Positions 45,496-55,087 are shown, counted from the first letter of the stretch. The stretch is 64,000 bases of DNA from Alteromonadaceae bacterium M269 (GCA_004353515.1 SMNZ01000002.1:868001-932000), one strand, 5' to 3'. Notes: a model not told the origin generated them from the sequence alone. Numbers and translations: made by a program.

Positions 45496-45762
45496 CTAAA
45501 TACCCATATTACTCAGAGTCACCATGATATTGTTAAGAATAGAGGCAATACGAGGATGGTCTTGCTCAAAAATTGTGACCATACCATCAACCTGATCGGA
45601 CAACGTTTCAGGATCACCTGTCTTTAGTATGGGACCACTAAGTTGCTGCTCAATCTCGACTATCAAGTCAGCCAAGTGGGCCTTTTCTTCATCCGGTGTA
45701 TTGAGGTCCTCAATAGCCGAATTCAACTCATCTAAGTATTCACGAAGTTTTTGCCTTTCCAT
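45496..45762 (-). CDS. DUF4404 protein
   Basis: An 88-residue soluble protein of the DUF4404 family, beginning MERQKLREYLDELNSAI and ending RIASILNNIMVTLSNMGI, the conserved block. It is predicted all-helical and acidic. No function is known for the family. It is a single gene converging with rplS. Confidence 0.85.
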   Translation of the reverse strand: MERQKLREYLDELNSAIEDLNTPDEEKAHLADLIVEIEQQLSGPILKTGDPETLSDQVDGMVTIFEQDHPRIASILNNIMVTLSNMGI

Positions 45763-45852
45763 CTTTTGCTCCGTTATGGGCTACTCATTTAAGCATAGCA
45801 TCAGTTAAGCCATCTTGAGTTTCACTCTTGGTTTTAATCCTAAATTCAAGGC

Positions 45853-45883
45853 ACAAAAAAACCTGCATAAAGCAGGCTTTTTA
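45853..45883 (-). terminator. Terminator after the YHS-domain gene
   Basis: CCTGC and GCAGG pair around ATAAA; seven A on the plus strand become the T-run for the minus-strand transcript. T-rich on the other side too, so it may work both ways. Confidence 0.8.
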
Positions 45884-45897
45884 TTCAATAACTTGTT

Positions 45898-46371
45898 TTA
45901 TTCATTAAAGCTGTTTACATCAGTGATGTTAGGGTAGTTTCTATCGGCAACTTCGATATCCGCATCCCTTGTTGTTAACCACTCCTTCAACACATTCTGG
46001 TTGAAGTTAAGGTAAAGCTTACCGTTGTAGATATTCCAAGCGTCTGGGCTAATACGTACTGTTCTACCTTTACCGTCAGCCATTGCCCATGCACAGTAAC
46101 CACCGTATTGAGGTGCATACTTCTCAGGATCACCCTTGAATAAGTCTAGGTGCTTCTGGCTAGCGAATTGCCATGTTGCGCCGTGCCATTCCATAGTGAA
46201 TTCTTCACTACCTTCCATAGGCTTACCTTCAGTCCAATAAGCAACAGGGTCATAGCCTTTGATAGCAACTTCAGAACGTCCTCTTTTATAGACAGCATCT
46301 TTTGCTGCAAAAGCAGGAACCGTTATAAATAGACTTAACAATAAAGCTGCAATTAATTGAATCTTTTTCAT
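45898..46371 (-). CDS. Exported YHS-domain protein
   Basis: A 157-residue protein with a signal peptide (MKKIQLIAALLLSLFITVPAFA). The YHS domain shows GYDPVAYWTEGKPMEGSEEF, FASQKHLDLFKGDPEKYAPQYGGYCAWAMADG, a cysteine-containing core often tied to metal handling. Its C-terminus, DAWNIYNGKLYLNFNQNVLKEWL, is common to exported YHS proteins of marine bacteria. It lies next to the exported KatG gene in the same orientation with a separate terminator between. Precise role unknown. Confidence 0.9.
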   Translation of the reverse strand: MKKIQLIAALLLSLFITVPAFAAKDAVYKRGRSEVAIKGYDPVAYWTEGKPMEGSEEFTMEWHGATWQFASQKHLDLFKGDPEKYAPQYGGYCAWAMADGKGRTVRISPDAWNIYNGKLYLNFNQNVLKEWLTTRDADIEVADRNYPNITDVNSFNE

Positions 46372-46571
46372 TTTAATCTCAATAGTTATAAGTGAATTAA
46401 CAAAGTCATCTATAAAACCGACTTAATTGCCCAATTATTTCATCACAATTTCATCACATGTAAACTTTGTGTGAACTGGCATTAACTGATTGTTTTTAAA
46501 TAATTTTTAGTGAATTTTAAAGACGGTAGAAGGAAATAATAACAGGATTTTCGCGAGGTTACTTTTTAGTG

Positions 46572-46603
46572 ATAAAAAAAGTGGCGCTTCAAGCGCCACT
46601 TTC
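46572..46603 (-). terminator. Terminator of katG
   Basis: GTGGCGCTT and AAGCGCCAC form a strong stem; the seven A on the left become the T-run in the minus-strand transcript. Confidence 0.88.
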
Positions 46604-46634
46604 AAACATTTTTGATAGAAATGATGCCGCTCAA

Positions 46635-48851
46635 TTAGCGTAAATCGAATCTATCTAGAGTCATAACTTTGCTCCAAGCATTAACAAAGTCGTTAACGAA
46701 TTGTGCTTTAGCATCGTCAGACGCATAGAACTCTGCAACAACACGTAGCTCTGAGTTTGAACCGAAGATCAAATCAACTGGAGTTGCCGTCCATTTTAGC
46801 TGACCAGTCTGACGATCATGACCTTCATAAACGCCATCTTTAGAAGTCTTAGACCATTTAGTTGACATGTCTAATAAGTTAACAAAGAAGTCATTGCTCA
46901 ATGTACCAGGCTTATCAGTGAATACACCGTGCTTAGAGCCGTTAGCATTTGCATTCAATGCACGCATACCGCCCATAAGAACTGTCATTTCTGGTACTGT
47001 CAAAGTAAGCATGTCCGCTTTATCAACTAACATTTCTGCTGGTGAGCGGAAGCTACGGTCGTCATAGTAGTTACGGAACGCGTCAGCTGTAGGCTCAAGT
47101 ACTGCAAATGACTCGGCGTCAGTTAGAGCCTGAGTAGTGTCACCACGACCAGGTTTGAAAGGTACAGTGACATTTTGTCCTGCATCTTTCGCCGCTTTTT
47201 CAATCGCAGCTGCACCACCTAGTACGATAACGTCTGCTAGAGATACTTTTCTCTTACGAGATTTAGCGTTGAAATCGTCTTTTACTTTTTCAAGCTTAGT
47301 AAGCGCACTAGATAATTCTGCAGGGTTGTTAACAGCCCAGCTCTTTTGTGGAGCTAGGGCAACACGAGCACCATTTGCTCCACCGCGCATATCAGTTCCG
47401 CGGAAACTAGCTGCTGACGCCCACGCTGTTCTAACCAATTCAGAAACACTAAGTCCAGTAGATAAAATCTCTGACTTAAGTTTCTTGATGTCACGATCAT
47501 TGATGACATCACCTTTTTGCGCAGGAACCGGATCTTGCCAGATAAGCACTTCTTCAGGAATTTCCTTACCTAAGTAACGCGCACGAGGTCCGAGGTCACG
47601 GTGGTTAAGTTTGAACCAAGCTTTACCAAATGCTTTTTCGTATAAGGAAGGATCTTTACGGAAGCTTTCAGCTATCTTTCTGAACTTCGGATCTTCTTTT
47701 AACGCAATGTCAGTAGTGAACATAATAGGGGCATGACGCTTAGTTGGATCATGTGCATCTGGCACTAACTGAGACGCAGCTTTTGTATCTGGAATCCATT
47801 GAGTTGCGCCAGCAGGGCTCTTAGTTTTAACCCAGTTGAAACCAAATAGGTTATCAAGATAGTTTGTTGTCCATTGTGTTGGCGTTACTGTCCAAGCACC
47901 TTCTAAACCACTCGAAATAGTGTCGGCGCCTTTACCGCTTCCACACTTGTTTTTCCAGCCAAGGCCTTGTTCTTCAAGCGCTGCTGCTTCAGGAGCTTCA
48001 CCAACACAACCTTTAGGGCTTTTTGCACCGTGTGCTTTACCGAATGTGTGACCGCCAGCGATAAGTGCGACGATCTCTTCGTCATCCATAGCCATACGAC
48101 CGAAAGATAAACGAATTTGCTCAGCAGAAGCTAATGGATCAGGGTTGCCGTGTGGACCTTCAGGGTTAACATAAATCAAACCCATTTCAACAGCAGCTAA
48201 AGGACCTTTAATAGTGCCATCTGAACGACGCTTATCAGTAAGGAACTCTGTCTCAGGACCCCAGTAGATGACATCTGGTTCCCAATCGTCTTCACGACCA
48301 CCAGCGAAACCAAATGTTTTGAAGCCCATAGATTCAAGAGCAACGTTACCTGTCAAAGCAATTAGGTCACCCCAGGAAATGTTACGACCATACTTTTGTT
48401 TGACAGGCCACATTAAACGACGAGCCTTGTCTAAGTTAACGTTATCAGGCCAGCTGTTAAGTGGAGCGAAACGTTGCTGACCACCACCGGCGCCGCCACG
48501 ACCATCGTGAACACGGTAAGTACCCGCTGCGTGCCATGCCATACGAATGAAGAATGGTGCATAAGTACCGTAGTCGGCAGGCCACCAGTCTTGAGAATCA
48601 GTGAGTGTTGCTTTGATATCTGCTTTAAGTGCATCAAAGTCTAAGCTGTTAAATGCTTCTACATAATCAAAGTTTTCATCTAGCGGGCTAGATGTTTGGT
48701 CATGGTCGCGTAAAGGACCTAGGTTTAATTGGTTTGGCCACCAGAAGCTATTCGCCTTTGGCTCCCCCTGACTTGCTGCGTTAACTGGTGCTACAGCTGT
48801 AGATAAAGCTAGTGCAACAGCAGCCGCTAATGGAAGTGTTTTCTTAAGCAT
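46635..48851 (-). CDS. katG: Catalase-peroxidase KatG, exported form
   Basis: A 738-residue bifunctional haem catalase-peroxidase. The distal site R103-M-A-W106-H107 is intact, the proximal His is in [13 protein letters not shown], and the Trp-Tyr-Met crosslink partners are W106, Tyr in LIYVNPEG and Met in [11 protein letters not shown]. Both halves of the duplicated fold are complete. A clear signal peptide ([20 protein letters not shown], cleavage after about residue 25) sends it to the periplasm, like KatP-type enzymes and unlike most KatG. A single OxyR-like half-site (48895-48909) is too weak to call. Confidence 0.97.
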   Translation of the reverse strand: MLKKTLPLAAAVALALSTAVAPVNAASQGEPKANSFWWPNQLNLGPLRDHDQTSSPLDENFDYVEAFNSLDFDALKADIKATLTDSQDWWPADYGTYAPFFIRMAWHAAGTYRVHDGRGGAGGGQQRFAPLNSWPDNVNLDKARRLMWPVKQKYGRNISWGDLIALTGNVALESMGFKTFGFAGGREDDWEPDVIYWGPETEFLTDKRRSDGTIKGPLAAVEMGLIYVNPEGPHGNPDPLASAEQIRLSFGRMAMDDEEIVALIAGGHTFGKAHGAKSPKGCVGEAPEAAALEEQGLGWKNKCGSGKGADTISSGLEGAWTVTPTQWTTNYLDNLFGFNWVKTKSPAGATQWIPDTKAASQLVPDAHDPTKRHAPIMFTTDIALKEDPKFRKIAESFRKDPSLYEKAFGKAWFKLNHRDLGPRARYLGKEIPEEVLIWQDPVPAQKGDVINDRDIKKLKSEILSTGLSVSELVRTAWASAASFRGTDMRGGANGARVALAPQKSWAVNNPAELSSALTKLEKVKDDFNAKSRKRKVSLADVIVLGGAAAIEKAAKDAGQNVTVPFKPGRGDTTQALTDAESFAVLEPTADAFRNYYDDRSFRSPAEMLVDKADMLTLTVPEMTVLMGGMRALNANANGSKHGVFTDKPGTLSNDFFVNLLDMSTKWSKTSKDGVYEGHDRQTGQLKWTATPVDLIFGSNSELRVVAEFYASDDAKAQFVNDFVNAWSKVMTLDRFDLR

Positions 48852-49006
48852 GAGATTGTTCCTCTGTTCAATGACATATCGCTCGAGAAGTAATATAGGT
48901 GAGAGATATCAATTAAGCTAGCCAGAATAGATTGGAAAATTAGATTAATGTAATTACTAATTTTTAACATCTGGAAGAGGTAATGGAGTCGGACTTAGTA
49001 GAACTT

Positions 49007-49035
49007 TGCCACTATTTGTATAAGAAATAGTGGCA
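49007..49035. repeat. Perfect inverted repeat between ccp and katG
   Basis: TGCCACTATT (49007-49016) and AATAGTGGCA (49026-49035) are perfect 10-base arms with a 9-base loop, 48 bases after the peroxidase stop in its direction of transcription. No T-run follows, so it is a poor terminator; an mRNA-stabilising stem or an operator is possible. Confidence 0.6.
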
Positions 49036-49082
49036 TGGACTTCTGCTAACTAGTTGATAGATAATAATTTTGTTTGTCTTGT

Positions 49083-50069
49083 CTATTTATCAAACCTTTC
49101 GTCTGAATCTTTGTTATTCAGTGCACGTAAAAATGCGCTGATATCTTCAACCTGCACGTCGGTAAACTTGATACCGAGTTGGTGCCAACCAGTATCTAAT
49201 ACCGCTTGTTCAAGTGTTGCACCTGCACCGTCGTGAAAATAAGGAGCTGTTTTAGCAACATTGCGCAACGGGGGAACCTTAAATAGGAAATTGTCGGCAG
49301 CGCTACCTGTTACTTGTGCTCGCCCTTTATCCTCTTTGTTAGGGTAAGCATTAACAAGCCCCATTTTCATAAAGAGTTCCCCACCCATGAGAGGTCCGTT
49401 GTGACAAGCGTTACATCCAGTATTGATGAAAGTTTGTAACCCTTGCTTTTCTTGTTGATTTAGCGCTTCTAAGTCGCCAGCAAGAAAGTCATCGAATCTG
49501 TCATGAGTCACTAATGTCCGTTGAAAAGCTGCTAAGGCCTGTAAGATATTATTGAACTTTAGCGGTTCTGATTCACTTGAGAATGCCTTTTTAAAACGAT
49601 CTTTGTACCCGGCATCGGTGAGTTTTTCGATAGCTTCTGCCTCTGATTTGAGTGCCATCTCTGCAGGATTGAGCAGGGGGCTTTTAGCTTGTTCAACTAA
49701 GTCTTTTGCTCTGCCATCCCAAAACTGTGCGAACTGAAAACCCGCGTTCCATGTGCTGGGGCTATTTCGGGTACCCATGATACCTAGAGCACCAGGAGAC
49801 GTTTTAAGATGGTCAACACCGCCGTCGTTATTGCGAATGTTATGGCAGCTGTTGCACGACTGAGTGTTATTGGCCGACAAGGCTGTTTCAAAGTACAGCG
49901 ACTCCCCTAAAGCGATTAATTCTGGCGTATCGTTTTCGCTCCCCGGCATAGAATCAGGGAGTTGACCAAAAAGATTAGCTGCCAGTTGACGGAGGTCTTC
50001 TGATGCATGTAATTCACTAACGAACAAAAATAAAACGAGGAGAGAAGCTGAAAGTTTTTTTGTTGTCAT
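49083..50069 (-). CDS. Di-haem cytochrome c peroxidase (CCP/MauG family)
   Basis: About 328 residues from the ATG at 50069 (MTTKKLSASLLVLFLFVSELHA, a signal peptide; an ATG 18 bases upstream is in frame but AGG is better placed for this one). Two haem c sites CxxCH are visible, SCNSCHN and GCNACHN. GTRNSPSTWNAGFQFAQFWDGRA and PPLRNVAKTAPYFHDGA are family blocks. It reduces H2O2 in the periplasm with electrons from small cytochromes. It lies upstream of katG in the same direction. Confidence 0.93.
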   Translation of the reverse strand: MTTKKLSASLLVLFLFVSELHASEDLRQLAANLFGQLPDSMPGSENDTPELIALGESLYFETALSANNTQSCNSCHNIRNNDGGVDHLKTSPGALGIMGTRNSPSTWNAGFQFAQFWDGRAKDLVEQAKSPLLNPAEMALKSEAEAIEKLTDAGYKDRFKKAFSSESEPLKFNNILQALAAFQRTLVTHDRFDDFLAGDLEALNQQEKQGLQTFINTGCNACHNGPLMGGELFMKMGLVNAYPNKEDKGRAQVTGSAADNFLFKVPPLRNVAKTAPYFHDGAGATLEQAVLDTGWHQLGIKFTDVQVEDISAFLRALNNKDSDERFDK

Positions 50070-50087
50070 AATATAACCTGCATTCAA

Positions 50088-50455
50088 TAAATGTCATGAC
50101 AGAAGTTTAACGCTGCTGAAATGAGCTATATTTCTAATTTAAAGTATCGATACAAAACTATATAAAATACGCCTGAACTTAACAATACACCAACAAATGA
50201 AGTTGTATGGATTTTGCCGTATGAAGGTGTAATTTATTTATTGGTTGTTTGATTATGGTCGAGCGGCAATCGGAATCATTTTGTATAGAATTGATATGAT
50301 ACTAAAGGGACTTATCCCAACTATAAGAAATAAGGTGTTCACATCTTTAGTTATTGATATTAAAGATTTATTTTTAGCTGCGGTAAATAGTAAGAGTGTT
50401 TTGACACAGCTAGCCTCTCATCCATAACACGAGCAGTAAGCCACACATTTTAGGC
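50088..50455. other. Intergenic region between the HExxH gene and ccp
   Basis: AT-rich; it holds the ccp promoter. TAAGCC and GGCTTA (50434-50455) form a weak hairpin after the HExxH gene. A 60-codon plus-strand ORF at 50245-50427 has a TTG start and no ribosome binding site, and I do not count it as a gene. Confidence 0.45.
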
Positions 50456-51817
50456 TTAATAATCGCCTGCTAAATCATTTATTGGCGTTAGTATTTCCTT
50501 AAGTTCAATTTTTTCGATTGGGTTATACGCTTTTTCAAAACTACGATCGATAGGGAAGCGAGGCTGCCTCGCTTCATTATTAAGCAATTCGGTAAAAACT
50601 GTTGTACCGCTAAGCTCATCCATTTTCTCCATAAACTCATCAGCCTGCCAATAATGGGTGCTTGGTATACAACAATTCTGTAGTTTAATTAGAACGTCGT
50701 CTAATGAGTTGCCTTTGTCTCGTAAACGCAGATCAACATCTGCCATGTACATAAGTGCTGCGCCACCCCAATAGACATGTTTGGTTCTTCTTGCGTTGAG
50801 TACGCTGGTGTTTTTTGCGGCTCTTCGACCTTTTGCGAAACCGGCTTTTAACTTTTTCCAAGATGTATCTGGAGATTGTAGTTGAGCTCGTGCCATAAGG
50901 ACATTTTGGTAGTAACTTGCAACACCTTCTGAAAGCCATCGAGCGGATCCGCTAACTCTTGGGATGAGTAAATGGCTTAATTCATGAGTTAATGTCCAGT
51001 CAGCGTAGAACTCCTTGATAGGCCGCTCTTGATCAATATATAAATGAACGGCTGGCAATCCTGCCCTTTGAACTTCTGCCCAAGGAACAGGCTCAGAGCG
51101 CCCTCCCAACGGCATAACTAGAATCTGTGCATTGTCTACTGGAAAGTTACCGCTGACACTCGCAATAGCTTGAGCCCCATGTTGTATCCAGTCCCGAAGT
51201 TCCTCAACTTTTGCTTTATTCGCAATGCCCAACATGCCGACTCGAACATGCTGTCCATTAACCGGGACATCAAACCGATTGAGATTTCCGAACGCCATTT
51301 TACTGGACCACCCTAAAGGTGTCGTTGCTGCGTTATAGGCTGTTTTTTCACCAGATTTGGACCAAGGTACCGATACAAGGCTTTTGCCACTTTCATGGAT
51401 AAACGAAAGCTTGATGCCATCTTGATTTGTTGGTCGCCAAAGCCATACCCTATTGTCGACTAACCATCCGCCGTTTACTTGCCATGCTTGCCTGTTGTCT
51501 TTTGCTTTATTTAAGTCAACGACATAGTTTATGCAAAGCGGCCCGTCCCTTCTCAAGTTGACATATTTCCCATTGACTCTGATTCGCTCGTTACCCTGAA
51601 TGAAGGATGTTAAATATTGGTAATCCCTTGAACGGCCAGTACTGAGTCTGCCTGAATATCCATCATCAAAGCAGGCGTCTACTTTTATCGTTCCTTTATT
51701 TTCGTTTAGATAAGCTTTGTATTCAGGAATTGCTTTAACGATATTGCTAATAACCAAAAGTAGTGTGATTAGGAGAGAGTTTGAAAACAGTTTGGTCGAG
51801 GAAAATGGAAAATTCAC
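50456..51817 (-). CDS. Exported HExxH putative metallopeptidase, unknown family
   Basis: A 453-residue protein with a signal peptide (SLLITLLLVISNIVKAIP). The N-terminal half (about 30-175) is beta-rich and contains no family I recognise. The C-terminal half has the zinc motif HELSH at about residue 278, followed by LLIPRVSGSARWLSEGVASYYQNVL, the gluzincin pattern HExxH...E seen in M1/M61 and 'peptidase MA-like' proteins. VYWGGAALMYMADVDLRLRDKG resembles the helix after the active site in M61 enzymes. It is predicted to be a periplasmic or outer-membrane-facing peptidase; the substrate is unknown. Confidence 0.72.
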   Translation of the reverse strand: MNFPFSSTKLFSNSLLITLLLVISNIVKAIPEYKAYLNENKGTIKVDACFDDGYSGRLSTGRSRDYQYLTSFIQGNERIRVNGKYVNLRRDGPLCINYVVDLNKAKDNRQAWQVNGGWLVDNRVWLWRPTNQDGIKLSFIHESGKSLVSVPWSKSGEKTAYNAATTPLGWSSKMAFGNLNRFDVPVNGQHVRVGMLGIANKAKVEELRDWIQHGAQAIASVSGNFPVDNAQILVMPLGGRSEPVPWAEVQRAGLPAVHLYIDQERPIKEFYADWTLTHELSHLLIPRVSGSARWLSEGVASYYQNVLMARAQLQSPDTSWKKLKAGFAKGRRAAKNTSVLNARRTKHVYWGGAALMYMADVDLRLRDKGNSLDDVLIKLQNCCIPSTHYWQADEFMEKMDELSGTTVFTELLNNEARQPRFPIDRSFEKAYNPIEKIELKEILTPINDLAGDY

Positions 51818-52013
51818 GCTGCTTTATCCGTAGCTCTTAAAATTGGGATATTAATAAGAAGAGCGACAATAGCAGAGAAAAGTTGCACTTGGCTTGGTAA
51901 AAGTTGTATCAGAACGTAAGAGAATCTTTGCGAGCTTTCGCATAAGGAGAATAGTAAAGATAAGAGTAAGGTTAAGAAAGGAGCTCTTAAGCAGAGCTCC
52001 GCCGATTAATTGC

Positions 52014-52814
52014 CTATTCAGATAACAAAGCAGCCAGCATTTTTCTGACTTCACTTGCTTCAAATGGTTTGTCACATAACGCATTAACACCTGTTTGCTG
52101 GATATTGCTCATGTGTGCGCTATCTTGAGCTTCAGATGTCACCATAATGATAGGAATATGTGCAGTCTCTGGACCGAAGCGAATATATTCAGACAACTCT
52201 CTACCATCCATTTCCGGCATATTGTAATCCGTTACGACAAGATCGAATGGCTGATCTTTAAGATAGGTAAGTGCTTCTGCACCATTCTCCGCTTCTTTGA
52301 TTTTCTTTAATCCCATACCTTCCAATACGCGACGGATATGGTTTCTAGCCAGACGACTGTCATCGACCAATAAAACACGAACTTCGTGAATATCGAAGAG
52401 CTCTAAATCCAGCTCATCAGAGTTAATGAGATCAACTGATGCACTGAGTGCTCGTCTTAAATGCAGAGGTTCAAACGGCTTGGGGAGCAATGCAGCGACA
52501 CCTGCTTGTTTATACTCTTCTAATTTAGCCATGCGATTTTCGCTTGAGACTAGCATAAATGGAGTAGAGGCAGTTTCTGGATTGTCTTTGATTTCTTTAA
52601 GTAATTCGAGGGCCGTGCCATCTGCGAAGTACATTGCACTAACAACTAAGTCAGCACCGTGTGTTTTCATCACCGTTTTGGCTTCTGAAAGCGAAGATAC
52701 AGAATCTATTTCACCAACGTTCTCTTTAATAAGCAGAGATGTGATGATTTTTCGTTGAGTGTCCGACGGCTCAATCAATAAGATATTCAGGTCGGCAATG
52801 GAGATATTATCCAT
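52014..52814 (-). CDS. Double-receiver response regulator, first receiver degenerate
   Basis: A 266-residue protein made of two CheY-like receivers and no output domain. In the first (about 8-125) the phosphoacceptor Asp is replaced: DLVVSAMYFADG puts Ala60 at that place and the acidic pair reads E-P-S-D. Its Lys (LPKPFE) remains. The second receiver (about 145-265) is complete, with DD at 151-152, Asp196 in DLVVTDYNMPEMDG and Lys in CDKPFE. The first half probably serves for partner binding. No kinase gene is adjacent; partner and role are unknown. Confidence 0.9.
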   Translation of the reverse strand: MDNISIADLNILLIEPSDTQRKIITSLLIKENVGEIDSVSSLSEAKTVMKTHGADLVVSAMYFADGTALELLKEIKDNPETASTPFMLVSSENRMAKLEEYKQAGVAALLPKPFEPLHLRRALSASVDLINSDELDLELFDIHEVRVLLVDDSRLARNHIRRVLEGMGLKKIKEAENGAEALTYLKDQPFDLVVTDYNMPEMDGRELSEYIRFGPETAHIPIIMVTSEAQDSAHMSNIQQTGVNALCDKPFEASEVRKMLAALLSE

Positions 52815-52876
52815 TAATGTATCCTTTGGTTGTTGAGTCTTTACTGAACAACGTTATGTAAAGACAGGTACAGCTT

Positions 52877-53197
52877 CTAACCACCAGCGAGTTTGACTTT
52901 TAAGCCACGCTTTTCTAGTGACGATTTAATTTTTTCTCGATTATCACCCTGGATTTCGATGACATTATCTTTGACAGCACCGCCAGTGCCGCACGTTTTT
53001 TTAAGTTCGGAGCAAAGCTTTTTAAGTTCACTTTGTGCCATTCCTAGGCCGTGTACAGTTGTTACGCCTTTGCCTTTGCGTCCTTTTGTCTCTCTTTTTA
53101 TCCGAACAATGCCATCACCTTTGTCGATGACTTCTTTAGGCTTAGGCTCGGTTATTTTTCCAACGCCTGTGCTATATACAAGGTTGTTATCTCGCAT
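52877..53197 (-). CDS. yciH: SUI1/eIF1-like translation factor YciH
   Basis: About 106 residues from the ATG at 53197, preceded by AGGA; the ORF could extend 8 codons upstream. GIVRIKRETKGRKGKGVTTVHGL is the SUI1 basic loop, and LKKLCSELKKTCGTGGAVKDNVIEIQGDNREKIKSSLEKRGLKVKLAGG is the complete fold. YciH is related to eukaryotic eIF1 and is thought to affect start-codon selection. It is alone here. Confidence 0.93.
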   Translation of the reverse strand: MRDNNLVYSTGVGKITEPKPKEVIDKGDGIVRIKRETKGRKGKGVTTVHGLGMAQSELKKLCSELKKTCGTGGAVKDNVIEIQGDNREKIKSSLEKRGLKVKLAGG

Positions 53198-53498
53198 AAC
53201 TTCCTGTTTTTTCAATTTCAAAGCCAGCGATTGTAGTCATAAATGACATCTAATTGCACCTATTACCAGTAAAGTAATAGAACGTATTAACTTTTTCTGT
53301 ATAGATTTTGTTCTAAATAACAAACAACTCTATGCAAACTTTACCGCAAAGGTTAACACGCTCTAACAAAGCTCAGTTTAATAGTAGTTTATTCGCGACG
53401 GATAACAAAAATGCAATGTTAAATCGTGTAACCTGATACAAAATGGTGAAATGGCTATAAGAGCCTGTCCCAACCAATAATTTGGAGAGAATCTATCT

Positions 53499-53948
53499 AT
53501 GATGACAATTCGTCGAGCTGAGCCAAAAGACTGTGATGCGATAGTTCATTTCAATTGTTCAATGGCATTAGAAACAGAGGACAAAGTGTTGTCTGATGAA
53601 CTTATAAGGCCAGGTGTTGAAAGGTTACTCAATACGCCAGAATACGGATTTTATTTAGTTGCTGAAGGCAGTGGTGAACTTTGTGGCGGGCTGATGGTGA
53701 CTTTTGAATGGAGTGATTGGCGTAACGGGTTGTTTTGGTGGGTGCAGAGTGTTTATGTGTTACCTCAGTTTAGACGTCAAGGCATCTACAAAAAACTTTA
53801 TGAGCAAGTAAAAACACTCGCAACTGAGAGCCAAGAGTGTTGTGGCTATCGGCTTTATGTCGAAAAGCAGAATACTGTAGCCCAGAAAGTTTATGAAAAT
53901 TTAGGTATGCATGAGACGCATTATCTGATGTATGAAGAGAGTTTTTAG
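53499..53948 (+). CDS. GNAT family N-acetyltransferase
   Basis: A 149-residue GNAT protein. MTIRRAEPKDCDAIVHFNCSMALETE is the N-terminal strand-helix, and the acetyl-CoA motif is SVYVLPQFRRQGIYKKLYEQV, with the R-R-x-G-I pattern. CCGYRLYVEKQNTVAQKVYENLGMHETHYLMYEE ends the fold. Substrate unknown. GGAGAG lies 9 bases before the first of two adjacent ATG codons. The gene is close upstream of the Fur box of the iron transporter, but a shared role is not indicated. Confidence 0.88.
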   Translation: MMTIRRAEPKDCDAIVHFNCSMALETEDKVLSDELIRPGVERLLNTPEYGFYLVAEGSGELCGGLMVTFEWSDWRNGLFWWVQSVYVLPQFRRQGIYKKLYEQVKTLATESQECCGYRLYVEKQNTVAQKVYENLGMHETHYLMYEESF

Positions 53949-53953
53949 AACGT

Positions 53954-53974
53954 AATTGAGAACTATTCTCAATT
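53954..53974. promoter_or_regulatory. Fur box upstream of the iron ABC transporter
   Basis: Perfect 9-base inverted arms AATTGAGAA and TTCTCAATT around CTA. The centre GAGAACTATTCTC differs by one base from the common Fur-site core GAGAATTATTCTC. It lies 52 bases before the fbpA start, next to an AT-rich -10-like TATAAA at 53988. Confidence 0.75.
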
Positions 53975-54025
53975 GATGTAGTCTTTTATAAAAATAAATA
54001 GCTTATATAACTAACAGGAGTCGCT

Positions 54026-55051
54026 ATGTTTAAGCGCCGCTTAAGGGTAATTACTGCCGTCGCTTTGGCAATCAGTTCAATCTCAATTTCAGCAATGGCA
54101 GACGAAGTGAATGTTTATTCTGCTCGAAAAGAGGCTTTAATAAAGCCTATCTTAGATCAGTTTAGCGAACAGTCTGGTATCAAGGTTAATTTGATTACAG
54201 GTAAGGCCGACGCACTTATCAGTAGAATGAAGACTGAAGGAAAGTTCAGCCCAGCAGATGTTTTAGTAACAACTGATGTAGGACGTTTGCACAGAGCAAA
54301 AAGCCAAGGTTTATTGCAGCCAATCAGCTCTGATGTTTTAGAGGCGAGCATTTCTGCTAATTTGCGTGATGGGAACGGTGAATGGTTTGCGCTAACAAAA
54401 AGAGCAAGACCCATTATGTACGTGCCAGAAAGAGTTAATGCGTCTGAATTATCTTCAGTTGATGAGCTTGCTGATGAAAAGTGGAAAGGACGAGTATGCA
54501 TTCGCTCATCAAGCAACATCTATAACCAGTCAATGGTTGCGAGCTTGATCGAACAACAGGGCTCAAGAAAAACGCAAGCTTGGTTAAATAACTTTGTTAA
54601 GAGTTTTGCTAGACCACCAAAAGGTGGTGATCGCGATCAAATTAAAGCGGCGGTTGCAGGTGTTTGTGACATCGCTATTGCTAACAGCTATTACTTAGCA
54701 GGTATGTTAGTGAGTAATGATGAGAGTGAACGAGAAGTTGCAAAGAAAGTTAAAGTTTTTTGGCCTAGCCAAGACGGACGCGGTGCTCATGTGAATATTT
54801 CTGGAGCAGGTGTAGCCAAGCATGCACCTAATGCAGATGCTGCCAAAAAGCTAATTGAATTCATGGTGACCAAACAAGCACAAGAGTGGTATGCCAAGCA
54901 CAATCAAGAGTATCCTGTCATTGATGGTGTCGATTGGAGCCCTGAGCTACTTGGCTTTGGAGAGTTCAAGGGTGAAAACGTTAGGCTACAAAGGTTGGGT
55001 GAACTTAACGCCGATGCTGTTAAATTGATGGATAAAGCAGGCTGGCGATAG
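54026..55051 (+). CDS. fbpA: Fe(III) ABC transporter substrate-binding protein
   Basis: A 341-residue periplasmic iron-binding protein (FbpA/FutA type) with a signal peptide (VITAVALAISSISISAMA). The mature start EVNVYSARKEALIKPILDQFSEQSGIKV is typical, and the iron-coordinating Tyr pair is in IAIANSYYLAGM. SSSNIYNQSMVASLIE and GGDRDQIKAAVAGVCD are further family blocks. It binds free or citrate-bound ferric ion and delivers it to the permease. Fur box upstream; AGGAG before the ATG. Followed by an internal terminator (55088-55112). Confidence 0.95.
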   Translation: MFKRRLRVITAVALAISSISISAMADEVNVYSARKEALIKPILDQFSEQSGIKVNLITGKADALISRMKTEGKFSPADVLVTTDVGRLHRAKSQGLLQPISSDVLEASISANLRDGNGEWFALTKRARPIMYVPERVNASELSSVDELADEKWKGRVCIRSSSNIYNQSMVASLIEQQGSRKTQAWLNNFVKSFARPPKGGDRDQIKAAVAGVCDIAIANSYYLAGMLVSNDESEREVAKKVKVFWPSQDGRGAHVNISGAGVAKHAPNADAAKKLIEFMVTKQAQEWYAKHNQEYPVIDGVDWSPELLGFGEFKGENVRLQRLGELNADAVKLMDKAGWR

Positions 55052-55087
55052 ACCTAAGTTTGATAGTATATTATTCGTATTGATAAT

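Noticed and set aside
47137-47577. 146-codon plus-strand ORF
   Set aside because: Antisense to katG in a well-conserved part of that gene.
48895-48909. ATAG-N7-ATAT upstream of katG as OxyR site
   Set aside because: Only one of the two half-sites expected for an OxyR tetramer and one mismatch; too likely by chance in AT-rich DNA.
50245-50427. 60-codon plus-strand ORF in the ccp upstream region
   Set aside because: TTG start, no ribosome binding site, composition like the AT-rich flank; no family resemblance.
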